Assembly: GCA_036272055.1 (NCBI GenBank)
Contig: DATAZL010000039.1
Coordinates: 8,322-72,321 of the forward strand
Direction of reading: 5' to 3'
Length of the DNA stretch: 64,000 bases
From: DASZVB01 sp036272055
GTDB taxonomy: Bacteria; Myxococcota_A; Polyangia; Polyangiales; Polyangiaceae
Position numbers and translations under genes: made by a program. Within the stretch, counting starts at the first letter, position 1, and each line of letters opens with the position of its first letter. The notes under the pieces are model-generated. The model made no database searches. It saw only the letters and a program-made list of their open reading frames with translations, and was not told the DNA's origin. Shown here in pieces: positions 51,416 to 61,716 of this stretch.

Positions 51416-54400
51416 ATGTTCAAAGTCGAGTGCCCAGGGTGCAAGGCTCCCTATCAGGTGGACGAACGTCGCGTCCCCCCGAGCGGGCTGAAGATGCGTT
51501 GCCCGAAGTGCGGCACGAGCTTCCAGGTCGATCCTCCGCCCGCTGACCCGCGCGCGACGGCGTCGGCGGGGTCGGTCCTCGGTGCGTCACTCGGCTTCTC
51601 GTCGGGCGATGCCGCGGACGAGAACGCGGGTGACGGCCCCGCGCTGCCCGCGCTCCCACGCAAGAAGCCCGCGCTCAAGGGCACGATGATCGGCGTCGCG
51701 CCGCCGCGCTCCGGCGTCGTCGGCGCTCCTGCGCGTCCCGCCGTTCCCGCCGCCGCTCCGGTGCCGGCGCGCCCCGTGGAAGCTGCGCCGGATCCGTTTG
51801 CGGATCTCGATCTTCCCTCCGCCGTCGCGCCGAAGCCCGCGATCCCGAAGCCCGGTATTCCGAAGCCCGCGATCCCGAAGCCCGGCATTCCGAAGCCCGA
51901 GCCGCTCGGAGACATCGATCTGCCGTCGCCTGCCGCGCCGCCCTTGCCGGCGCGGCGTGCAGCGCCGACTCGTCCCGAGCCGCCGGCGGCAAGACCGCTC
52001 CAGCCGGGCGCAGCGGCGCAGGCACCACCGCGTCCCGCCGCGCCTCGTGTCGCGGCGAAGGCGCCCGCGCCCGCTGCCACGCCAGATCCGTTCGAAGAGA
52101 TGGAGCTCGGGGATGCCGGCGCGTGGGACGCCGCGGACGGAGAAGCGGATCTTCCCGCCGTCGGCGGTGGCGGTGCGGATCTGCCGACGGCCGCCACGCG
52201 CGGCGCGCCAGCCGGGATCGATCTACCCGCGACGAAGCCCGCGGTGCCCTCCAGGGCTCTGACTGCGCCGGCAGCGCCCGCTGGCGTGGCGCCGAAACCG
52301 CCGCCCAAGGCAGCACCGACGAGGACTGCGCCGGCGGCGTTCGGCGAGATCGACCTGCCGTCGGTGTCGTCGTCGAGCGATCTGCCGTCGCTCTCGACGG
52401 GAATCGATCTGCCGTCCCCGAGTCTCAACTCGGATCTGCCATCCGTCCTCGGCGGGGCACCCGCGCAGCCACGTGCCGCGCAGACGATGCCCGGCTTCGG
52501 TGAGCTCGATCTGCCGATCTTCGGGGGCGATCTGCCCGTGGCGGCCGCCGGGCTGCCGTCTCCAGTCGCCGCGGGTCTGCCGACGAACGCGGCGGGTCTG
52601 CCTTCTCCGGCGGCCGGATTGCCGACGCCCTACGCCGCCGGTCTTCCCGACCAGGCCGGCGCGCTGCCCAGCATGCGCCCAGGCTTCTCGGCCACGCCGT
52701 CCGACGGCATGTCCGAGGTCGACGACGATCCGTTTCCCGGTGGTTCGATCCCGCTGACCGACGATCCGTTCGCGGGATCGCTCAGCGGCGGTCCCGGGTC
52801 GTTCTCGCCGAGCGTGCCCCCGGCGGGGAAGCGCAACGACACGCCCGATCCGTTCGGTTCAGTGGGCGCCGATCCGTTCGACGGCGCGGGTGATCCATTC
52901 TCGGCGGCTTCTGCCGATCCGTTCGCGCGCGGTTCACTGCCGCCGCTGCAGGGCCGGCTCGACGGCGAGCTGTCGGAGCCCCCGCGCTCTCTCAGGAACC
53001 AGCCTGCGGCGCCCGCACGTGCCCCGAGCGAACCCGCCGGCATGTCCGGCATGGAGCACGAAGACGAGGGCGAGCAGGAGCTCGTGCGCCAGGGCGGTGG
53101 CGGCACCGCCTACGGCGAGGTGAACCTCGACGACGGTGAGGACGAGAGCGGCAGCGTCGCCATCGAGGGCGACATTCCTCAAGAGTCGGCCGCCGCACAC
53201 GCGCAGTCGGAGGTAGGCAGCGAGTTTGCCGGCCTGCCCGAAGAGGTCTCGCTGCCGAACCGCTCGATGCGCGCTCGGCCCGACGCGGCAGCGGGCAGCG
53301 CCGCCGCCGAGATCCAGGCGAAGAAGAAGCGACGACGCGTTCGCGTCGTGGTCGCGATCCTCGCGACGGCCGCGCTCGCGGGCGGCGCGCTCACCTTGCT
53401 CCCCGCGGTGGGACCCTTCGGCGCGTACTTCATCATCGATCAGGTCCGGCACGGCGACTACGAGCGTGTCCTCGCCGGAGCCATCTCTTCCGCGCAGAAA
53501 TCGCTCGGCACCGACACCGCGCCAGCCGCCGAGACGGCGATGCAGTCGGTCGAATCGGCGGCTGCCGGCGCGCGTCGCTTCAAGCCGCTCGCGGCGTACA
53601 CGGCGTTCGTCGGCTTCGATCGCGCGCTCCGGTTTGGCGCCGATCCGTCGGTGTACGCGAAGGCCAAGGTGACGCTCGACGAGCTCGCGGAGGTGAAATC
53701 CTTCGAACAGCTCGAGCTCGCGCGCGCCAGCAAGGCCGCCGTCGACGGAGAGCTCGCGCTCGCGCGCCAGCTGCTCGACGGGCTCGCGCAGTCCGACCCG
53801 AAGAACATCGACGTGCGCGCGACCCGTGGAGAGGTCGAGCTGCACGCCCGCGACGCGGCCGCCGCCCTCACGGCGTGGAAAGCCGCCGTCGACGTCGAGA
53901 AGACGCCGCGCGCCCTCTACGGTCTCGGCCGCGCAACGCTCGCGTCCGGCGACGGTCCCGGTGCACAGAAGCTCGCCGAGCAGGTCCTCGCGCTGAACCC
54001 GCATCACGTCGGCGCGCGCCTGCTCCTGGCGACGGACGCGTGGAGCGGGCAGCACGACGAGCCGCGCGCCACGAAGCTCCTCGACGACGTACAGAAGGAC
54101 ATCGCGCTCGCGGGTCCCGAAGAGCGCATCGTCACCCAGACGTTGCTCGGCGAGATCCACCTGAGCCGCGGCCGGATGTCGCAAGCGGAGGCCGCCTTCG
54201 GGGAGGCGATCAAGACCGCCGACATGCTGAAGGCCAACGCCCTCGCCGCGCGCGCCCTCGGAGGGCTCGGCGAGGCGCTGTTCCGCGCCGGCAGATACTC
54301 GCAGGCGATCGCGCGTTACAAGGCCGCTTCCCAGGCCGATCCGGAGGACGTCCAGGCCCAGGTCGGCGTCGCCAAGTCGAGCCTCCTCCTGGAACGAGTG

Positions 54401-55762
54401 GACGACGCCCGCGACATGCTCGTGAAGCTCAAGAAGGCTCACGGGAACGTCATGCAGGTCGCTTACTGGTACGGCCGCGTCACCGAGTCACTCGGCGATC
54501 GCAAAGAGGCGGAGGCCGCTTATCGCGACGCGATCGCGAACGGCAAGAACGATCCCGACGCGGTGCAGGCGTACATCGCGCTCGGGCGCGTGCAGAGCGC
54601 GAACGGGCAGCTCGACGCTGCGCGCACGACGCTCGCCGACGCGCAGACGCATCTCCCGGCGTCGCCCGCGCTGCACAAGGCGCTCGGCCGCGTGGCGATG
54701 GGGCAGGGCCGTTACGGCGACGGCCTCGAGTCGTTCCAGAAGGCGCTCGACCTCGATCCGGGCGACGTCGAGGCGAAGTTCCTCGTCGGAACGGCGCTCG
54801 TGCGACAGCGCCAGTTCGACAAGGCGCTCGAGATCTTCGACGCCGTGGGCAAGGTGGACCGCGATTTCCCGGGGCTCGCGCTCGAGCGCGGCATCCTCTT
54901 CCAGGAGTCGGGCCGCACCGAAGAAGCGCTCCGCGAGTACGAGTCCGCGCTCGCGAAGGCGCCGACCGATCCCGATCTGATGCTCAAGGTGGGGTGCGGC
55001 AAGGCCGACGCCGGCGACGGCGTCGAGGCCGAGAAGCTCCTGAAGAAGGTGCTCGAGCAGCGCCAGACCTCGGCAGAGACGTACTTCTGCCTCGGGCGTG
55101 CGCTCATGAAGAAGCACGACCTCGGAGAGGCCATCAAGCAGTTCGAGCGAGCCATCCAGCTCGATGCGAACCACGCCGAGTACTACCTTTACGTCGGATG
55201 GGCTGCGAACGACGCGGGCGCGATAGCGAAGGCGTCCACCGCGCTGAAGAAGGCTCTCGAGCTCGATCAGGGGCTCGCAGATGCTTACTGGCAACGCGGT
55301 GTGCTCCGGGTACGTCAGACCCGTCCGAAGGACGCCATCGACGATCTCCAGAAGGCGCTCGAGCTCCGTCCCTCGCGCTACGAGGCCCACGCCGATCTCG
55401 CGCTCGCCTACTACGACCTCGGCAAGGAAGACCTCGCCCTCGGCGAATGGCAGAAGGCCATCGCCGCGAACCCGAAGGAAGCGACGTGGCGCTTCCACTA
55501 CGGCAAGCTCCTCAGTCTGCGGCTCCAGAACGCCGCTGCCGCCGAGCAGCTCAAGGCCGCCATCGACCTGGCCGAAGCGGACGGCGCCACCGAGCCCTGG
55601 ATCTCGGAAGCGCACCGTCTCGCCGCGCTGAGCCTCGGCGCTTCCCCCGCCGCGATCCCCCACTGGCAAGCCTTCCTGAAGACCGGCGCCCTCAACTCGC
55701 CCTATCGCAACGAAGCGAAGGCCGCGCTGAAGCGCCTGGGGCAACCCTGGGAAGACGACTGA
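51416..55762 (+). CDS. Zinc-ribbon, DLP/DPF-repeat, transmembrane TPR protein (1448 residues)
   Basis: Residues 1-38 are an MJ0042-type zinc ribbon with Cys6, Cys9, Cys29 and Cys32 (FKVECPGCKAPYQV...RCPKCGTSFQV). Residues 40-620 are disordered and carry many short motifs: IPKPGIPKPAIPKPGIPKPE, more than 15 DLP/GLP motifs (GDIDLPSP, GEIDLPSV, AAGLPSP) and at least eight DPF motifs (DPFADLDLP, DDPFAG, ADPFDGA). One membrane helix follows (about 641-663). From about 680 to 1440 are TPR repeats, probably extracytoplasmic (for example AIKQFERAIQLDANHAEYYLYVGWAANDAGAIAKASTALKKALELDQ). Zinc ribbons with DLP-type linkers occur in myxobacterial proteins by my recollection, of unsettled role. ATG 51416 is the only good start. 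It is divergent from the parvulin-like gene. Confidence 0.85.
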   Translation: MFKVECPGCKAPYQVDERRVPPSGLKMRCPKCGTSFQVDPPPADPRATASAGSVLGASLGFSSGDAADENAGDGPALPALPRKKPALKGTMIGVAPPRSGVVGAPARPAVPAAAPVPARPVEAAPDPFADLDLPSAVAPKPAIPKPGIPKPAIPKPGIPKPEPLGDIDLPSPAAPPLPARRAAPTRPEPPAARPLQPGAAAQAPPRPAAPRVAAKAPAPAATPDPFEEMELGDAGAWDAADGEADLPAVGGGGADLPTAATRGAPAGIDLPATKPAVPSRALTAPAAPAGVAPKPPPKAAPTRTAPAAFGEIDLPSVSSSSDLPSLSTGIDLPSPSLNSDLPSVLGGAPAQPRAAQTMPGFGELDLPIFGGDLPVAAAGLPSPVAAGLPTNAAGLPSPAAGLPTPYAAGLPDQAGALPSMRPGFSATPSDGMSEVDDDPFPGGSIPLTDDPFAGSLSGGPGSFSPSVPPAGKRNDTPDPFGSVGADPFDGAGDPFSAASADPFARGSLPPLQGRLDGELSEPPRSLRNQPAAPARAPSEPAGMSGMEHEDEGEQELVRQGGGGTAYGEVNLDDGEDESGSVAIEGDIPQESAAAHAQSEVGSEFAGLPEEVSLPNRSMRARPDAAAGSAAAEIQAKKKRRRVRVVVAILATAALAGGALTLLPAVGPFGAYFIIDQVRHGDYERVLAGAISSAQKSLGTDTAPAAETAMQSVESAAAGARRFKPLAAYTAFVGFDRALRFGADPSVYAKAKVTLDELAEVKSFEQLELARASKAAVDGELALARQLLDGLAQSDPKNIDVRATRGEVELHARDAAAALTAWKAAVDVEKTPRALYGLGRATLASGDGPGAQKLAEQVLALNPHHVGARLLLATDAWSGQHDEPRATKLLDDVQKDIALAGPEERIVTQTLLGEIHLSRGRMSQAEAAFGEAIKTADMLKANALAARALGGLGEALFRAGRYSQAIARYKAASQADPEDVQAQVGVAKSSLLLERVDDARDMLVKLKKAHGNVMQVAYWYGRVTESLGDRKEAEAAYRDAIANGKNDPDAVQAYIALGRVQSANGQLDAARTTLADAQTHLPASPALHKALGRVAMGQGRYGDGLESFQKALDLDPGDVEAKFLVGTALVRQRQFDKALEIFDAVGKVDRDFPGLALERGILFQESGRTEEALREYESALAKAPTDPDLMLKVGCGKADAGDGVEAEKLLKKVLEQRQTSAETYFCLGRALMKKHDLGEAIKQFERAIQLDANHAEYYLYVGWAANDAGAIAKASTALKKALELDQGLADAYWQRGVLRVRQTRPKDAIDDLQKALELRPSRYEAHADLALAYYDLGKEDLALGEWQKAIAANPKEATWRFHYGKLLSLRLQNAAAAEQLKAAIDLAEADGATEPWISEAHRLAALSLGASPAAIPHWQAFLKTGALNSPYRNEAKAALKRLGQPWEDD

Positions 55763-55787
55763 CTGATTAGTCGAGCGGGTCCGCGCC

Positions 55788-55825
55788 GTGATTTCGCTCC
55801 CCACTTGGGTGAGGAGCGAAATCAC
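55788..55825. terminator. 13-bp hairpin terminator, convergent genes
   Basis: GTGATTTCGCTCC (55788-55800) and GGAGCGAAATCAC (55813-55825) pair perfectly around a 12-base loop, 26 bp after the zinc-ribbon TPR gene stop. A U-rich stretch follows about 20 bp later. It can serve both convergent transcripts. Confidence 0.75.
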
Positions 55826-55872
55826 GTCCCTCTAGCTACCGATCTGACTTTTCAGTCTGGTTTTTCTTGTTG

Positions 55873-55900
55873 GTGTGCCGAATCTGGCGATTCGGCACAC
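55873..55900. terminator. 12-bp hairpin following a U-rich tract
   Basis: GTGTGCCGAATC (55873-55884), loop TGGC, GATTCGGCACAC (55889-55900). On the minus strand the hairpin is followed by AACAAGAAAAACC, not a U-run; on the plus strand it follows one. Either a second terminator or a small structured RNA element. Confidence 0.5.
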
Positions 55901-56115
55901 GGCGCACTGGGAGGTTTGGGCGCAGCTTGGGGCTGAGCAGAGCGATGTCGGAGCCCTCAGCCCGTGCGTTCGACCGGGGCTGATGATGCGTCTGCTCCGA
56001 TGGTCTCTGATCCGTTCGATCCAGATCAACGGGTGACGCTGCAGGTCACGAGGAGGCGGGGCGATAGCCACGCCGACCTCACTAGGGAAAACTCCTGTCC
56101 GAATGCAGATGCTCC

Positions 56116-56142
56116 CGTGGCGCCGACGAGTTCAGCGCCACG
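56116..56142. terminator. 8-bp hairpin just downstream of rpoD
   Basis: CGTGGCGC (56116-56123) and GCGCCACG (56135-56142), 11-base loop, 16-42 bp after the rpoD stop on the minus strand. There is no U-run; it may be a 3'-end hairpin of rpoD mRNA. Confidence 0.45.
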
Positions 56143-56157
56143 CGGGCCCGTCGCGGT

Positions 56158-58386
<2,229 letters not shown>

Positions 58387-58415
58387 CGCTTACCTCTCTC
58401 TCGATTGAATCGGGC

Positions 58416-60308
58416 TCAGAGCCCGCGCGCCTCGCGGGCGCGACGCGCCTGCTCTGCAAGGAGTGTCATCTCGCGAGCGAAGTCATCACCGGAGTCGCGC
58501 GCGCGCGTGAGCTCTTCGATGACTTCCAGTTTTTGACGCGATAGCTCCAAGCGTTTCAACTTCTCGACGTTTCCGAGTAACTCCGACCTCGCGTCATCCA
58601 TCGACGGGTGCCGAGGTGCAGCCAGGCGAGCAGCCGCGAATGAATGGATCGGCCGTGGCAGCTTAGCAAGGAGTTGTTCGGGGTTCTGGACCAGTCCAGG
58701 GTCGTGACGCAACGCAGCAATTGCGAGCGCTGCATCTCCCTCGATCGCCTGCGTCGCTTCGGCAACCTCCGGCGTCTCCAGGAGCTCCGGAAAATCAAGG
58801 AGCGAGCCAAAAACCTCGCGTCCTATGTCGTCGCGCCGACTGGGCGAACGCGCTCGTTCGGGCGGTGCCGGTAACGCTTTCTGCGTGGATTCGACTCTTC
58901 CCGAAGTGGCCCTCTGCACGGCCGATGCCAAGGCGGCGAGGCTCCGCGCGTCGCCGATTCCCAGTCGCTCGGCGATCGCGTCTGCGTGACGTTCGGCGAG
59001 GGCTCGTGTCGCGGGATCTTCTTCGGCGCGTATCAGCTCACCGACGGCGCGGATGCGCGCGCCGAGACCGTGCGCATCGGTGCCGAGCGACGCGCCCTCG
59101 AGCGTCGAGTCGATCATGTACTCGAGCATGCTCCGGCTCGCCTTGACGACGCGCAGGATGGCTTCCTTGCCGCCCTCGCGGACGAGGAGATCCGGATCCT
59201 TGTCCTCGGGCGGTGTCGCTACGGTCGCGTCGAGCCCCGCTTCGCGGCACGGCTCGCGCGCCGCGAGCACCGCGCGCTTGCCGGCGCTGTCCCCGTCGAA
59301 GAAGAGCGTCACGCGATGCGCGTATCGCTTGAGCTGCTGCGCTTGCTCGCTCGTGAACGCGGTGCCGAGCGGCGCCACCGTGTTCGTGACGCCGCGCGCG
59401 TGCAGACTCACGACGTCGAAGTTGCCCTCGACGACGATCGCGCGCTCCTCGCGACGCACGGATTGGCGCGCCTGAAAGAGGCCGAAGACCGCCTCCCGCT
59501 TCTTGTAGACGGGCGACTCGGGGGAGTTCAGATACTTCGCGGGCGGCTCTCCGGTGGAGCTCATGGGCTCGAAGCCCGCCGCGCCGAGCTGTTCGGTGCT
59601 CGGCTCTGCGAGGGCGCGCCCGCTGAAGCCGATGATCTTCCCGTCGAGGTCGATGATCGCGAACATCAGACGGTGACGGAAGCGATCGTAGTGGCCCGGC
59701 CCGCTCTTCCGCGGAACGATGAGGCCGACGGACTCCGCCGCACGCACCGGCGCGGCGCCGCTCTTCAGGTGCTTGACGAAGCCGTCCCACCCGTACGGCG
59801 CGTAACCGATGCGGAACGCGGCGAGCGCCTCCGCCGCGGGTCCGCTCTTCTCCGAGTAGTCGAGGCCGCGGCGCGTTAGCTCCTCGAGGGCGAAGCCGGC
59901 GAGCGGATGCGTCGAGAGCATCTTCTCGAAGTACGAAGCGGCGACCTCGCCGGCGGCGAAGAGCTCTTCACGCCGCCTTCGCGCTTCGGCGTGCTCGCGG
60001 CGTTCGTCCTCCGAGCCCGTCTCGAGGATCTCGATGCCTTGGCGTTCGGCGATGTAACGGATGGCGTCGACGAACGAGAGCCCGTCCATCTCGCGCAGGA
60101 ACTTGATCGCGTCGCCCGACGCACTGCAACCGAAGCAATGATAGAAGCCGCGCTCTTCGTTCACGTGGAAGCTCGGCGTCTTCTCCTTGTGGAAGGGGCA
60201 GAGGCCGGTGTGCGAGCGACCGCGGAGCGACAGCTTCACGCGTTCGCCAATGATTGTGACGATGCGCGCTTCGCGCCTCACGCGATCGATCGTTTCTTCG
60301 GCGAGCAT
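58416..60308 (-). CDS. dnaG: DNA primase DnaG
   Basis: A 630-residue primase that makes RNA primers for replication. The N-terminal zinc-binding domain has Cys37, His40, Cys58 and Cys61 (LCPFHKE, HCFGCSASGDAIKF). The RNA polymerase domain carries the TOPRIM site AIVVEGNFDVVSLHARG, ending in VAPLGTAF, with the acidic DGD motif FFDGDSAGKRA. The C-terminal domain (about 470-630), which binds the replicative helicase, is variable and helical as expected. It lies upstream of rpoD on the same strand, the conserved dnaG-rpoD pair. rpsU, usually first in this operon, is at 37962. The gene is divergent from the radical SAM gene across 224 bp. Confidence 0.97.
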   Translation of the reverse strand: MLAEETIDRVRREARIVTIIGERVKLSLRGRSHTGLCPFHKEKTPSFHVNEERGFYHCFGCSASGDAIKFLREMDGLSFVDAIRYIAERQGIEILETGSEDERREHAEARRRREELFAAGEVAASYFEKMLSTHPLAGFALEELTRRGLDYSEKSGPAAEALAAFRIGYAPYGWDGFVKHLKSGAAPVRAAESVGLIVPRKSGPGHYDRFRHRLMFAIIDLDGKIIGFSGRALAEPSTEQLGAAGFEPMSSTGEPPAKYLNSPESPVYKKREAVFGLFQARQSVRREERAIVVEGNFDVVSLHARGVTNTVAPLGTAFTSEQAQQLKRYAHRVTLFFDGDSAGKRAVLAAREPCREAGLDATVATPPEDKDPDLLVREGGKEAILRVVKASRSMLEYMIDSTLEGASLGTDAHGLGARIRAVGELIRAEEDPATRALAERHADAIAERLGIGDARSLAALASAVQRATSGRVESTQKALPAPPERARSPSRRDDIGREVFGSLLDFPELLETPEVAEATQAIEGDAALAIAALRHDPGLVQNPEQLLAKLPRPIHSFAAARLAAPRHPSMDDARSELLGNVEKLKRLELSRQKLEVIEELTRARDSGDDFAREMTLLAEQARRAREARGL

Positions 60309-60495
60309 ACGGGGACTATCGAGCTGTCGGGATCGAGCGCGCCATCGCGGTGGGTGTGACTCGGGTTCGCGCGGTCGGTTGCTCCATCGTCACGAGCCCG
60401 CGGCCTCTACGAGCCCCGAGACGGAGTGACGCGCGCCCCCAATCTCCCACGAATTTGGCTCACGAAAAGGGGGCTACGGCGGTATTTCTTCCCGC

Positions 60496-60523
60496 TTGCC
60501 GGTATACTGTTCAGGCGTATAGT
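60496..60523 (+). promoter_or_regulatory. Putative promoter of the radical SAM gene
   Basis: TTGCCG (60496-60501), 16-bp spacer, TATAGT (60518-60523), ten bases before ATG 60533, so the mRNA would have almost no leader. A GTTCAGG element inside the spacer resembles the conserved half of myxobacterial LexA boxes as I recall them; this is weak. Confidence 0.5.
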
Positions 60524-60532
60524 AGTGGCCTC

Positions 60533-61591
60533 ATGAGGCCGCTGCCCGTTCGAAATCCACGGTCCCCCTGGGAGTCGACGCACGTCGATTATCTCGGCGA
60601 GCCTCCCGCGACACCGCTCGAAATATTCGAAGACGAAACGAAGAACGTCCTCTCCAAGAATGACAGCCCGGACGTCGGTTTCCGCTGGAGCGTTAACCCG
60701 TACCGCGGCTGCTACCACGGGTGTGCTTATTGCTACGCACGCCCGACGCACGAGTATCTCGGGTTCGGCGCCGGCACCGACTTCGAACGGAAGATCGTCG
60801 TCAAGCGACGCGCGGCAGAGCTCTTGCGAGAGGCGTTCGCGCGCCGCTCGTGGAAGGGCGAAGCGGTCGTCTTCAGCGGCAACACCGACTGCTATCAGCC
60901 GCTCGAAGCGACATACCGGCTGACGCGCGGTTGCCTCGAAGCATGCGCGGACTTCGGCAATCCGTGCCACATCATCACGAAGGCGCCGCTCGTCGAGCGC
61001 GACCTCGACGTGCTCGGCCGGCTGGCAGCAGACGATCTGGTCGGCGTCACCGTGAGCGTGCCTTTCTTCGACGAACGCATGGCACGTCTCATCGAGCCGG
61101 GCGTCGCAACCCCGTCCCGACGTCTGCTTACCGTTCAACGACTTGCAGAGGCAGGCATCAGGGTATCCGTGAACGTTGCCCCCGTGATCCCCGGTCTGAC
61201 CGACCGCGATATCCCGAAGATCCTCGAGGCCGCAGCGCGCGCCGGCGCGACCTCGGCCGGCATGACGATGCTGCGCCTGCCCGGCAACGTCGCAGAAGTC
61301 TTCGAGCAACGCCTCCGTGAAGCCTTTCCGCTATCGGCAGAGAAGGTGCTCGCCCGCACTCGAGAAATGCGAGGCGGCAAGCTGAACGATCCCGCGTTCG
61401 GCTCGCGAATGCGTGGCGAAGGGGAATACGCAGACGCGATTGCTCGGCTCTTCGACGCCACGGCGCGGCGTTTCGGGCTCGTTACCGGAGAGCCTCGGGA
61501 GCGTCCGAGCCGTTCTGCGGTGAGGCCGCAACCCGCCCCCGTGAAGGGCCAGCTCTCGCTCTTCGGGAGCACCGAAAAGGGCGCGTCCTAA
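60533..61591 (+). CDS. SPL-like radical SAM protein (PA0069 family) with C-terminal clamp-binding motif
   Basis: A 352-residue radical SAM enzyme. The [4Fe-4S] Cys triad is CYHGCAYC (Cys60, Cys64, Cys67), the CxxxCxxC type shared with spore photoproduct lyase. Upstream NPYRGCYHGCAYCYARPTHEYLG and downstream VVFSGNTDCYQPLEA and CHIITKAPLVERDLDVL match the PA0069-type family, whose substrate is not established. The C-terminal tail is disordered and contains QLSLF (340-344), the consensus for binding the DNA polymerase III beta clamp. The true start is ATG 60533; extension to 60350 is non-coding. It is divergent from dnaG and upstream of atpD. DNA repair associated with replication is an inference from the motif and SPL similarity. 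Confidence 0.86.
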   Translation: MRPLPVRNPRSPWESTHVDYLGEPPATPLEIFEDETKNVLSKNDSPDVGFRWSVNPYRGCYHGCAYCYARPTHEYLGFGAGTDFERKIVVKRRAAELLREAFARRSWKGEAVVFSGNTDCYQPLEATYRLTRGCLEACADFGNPCHIITKAPLVERDLDVLGRLAADDLVGVTVSVPFFDERMARLIEPGVATPSRRLLTVQRLAEAGIRVSVNVAPVIPGLTDRDIPKILEAAARAGATSAGMTMLRLPGNVAEVFEQRLREAFPLSAEKVLARTREMRGGKLNDPAFGSRMRGEGEYADAIARLFDATARRFGLVTGEPRERPSRSAVRPQPAPVKGQLSLFGSTEKGAS

Positions 61592-61716
61592 AAGGGTGGA
61601 GGGCCCATTGGCAGCACCGTCAGCGTCGTGATAGACGCGGGCCCAGTTTTGCCAGTGGCCGAAAGTTGTCGAGCCGCTGGTTCACGGGTCCCGAAAGTAG
61701 TCGAGGCGATAGAGCG

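Larger units (their letters stand above)
55771..56157. other. 387-bp intergenic region between the zinc-ribbon TPR gene and rpoD
   Basis: Convergent gene ends with three perfect inverted repeats (listed separately) and U-rich stretches (TTTTCAGTCTGGTTTTTC at about 55846-55866). No open frame with good codon use is seen, and no tRNA or ncRNA is recognised. Confidence 0.6.

Noticed and set aside
61592..61716. Structured leader or riboswitch before atpD
   Set aside because: Only GGGCCC palindromes and short complementary pieces; no recognisable conserved element.
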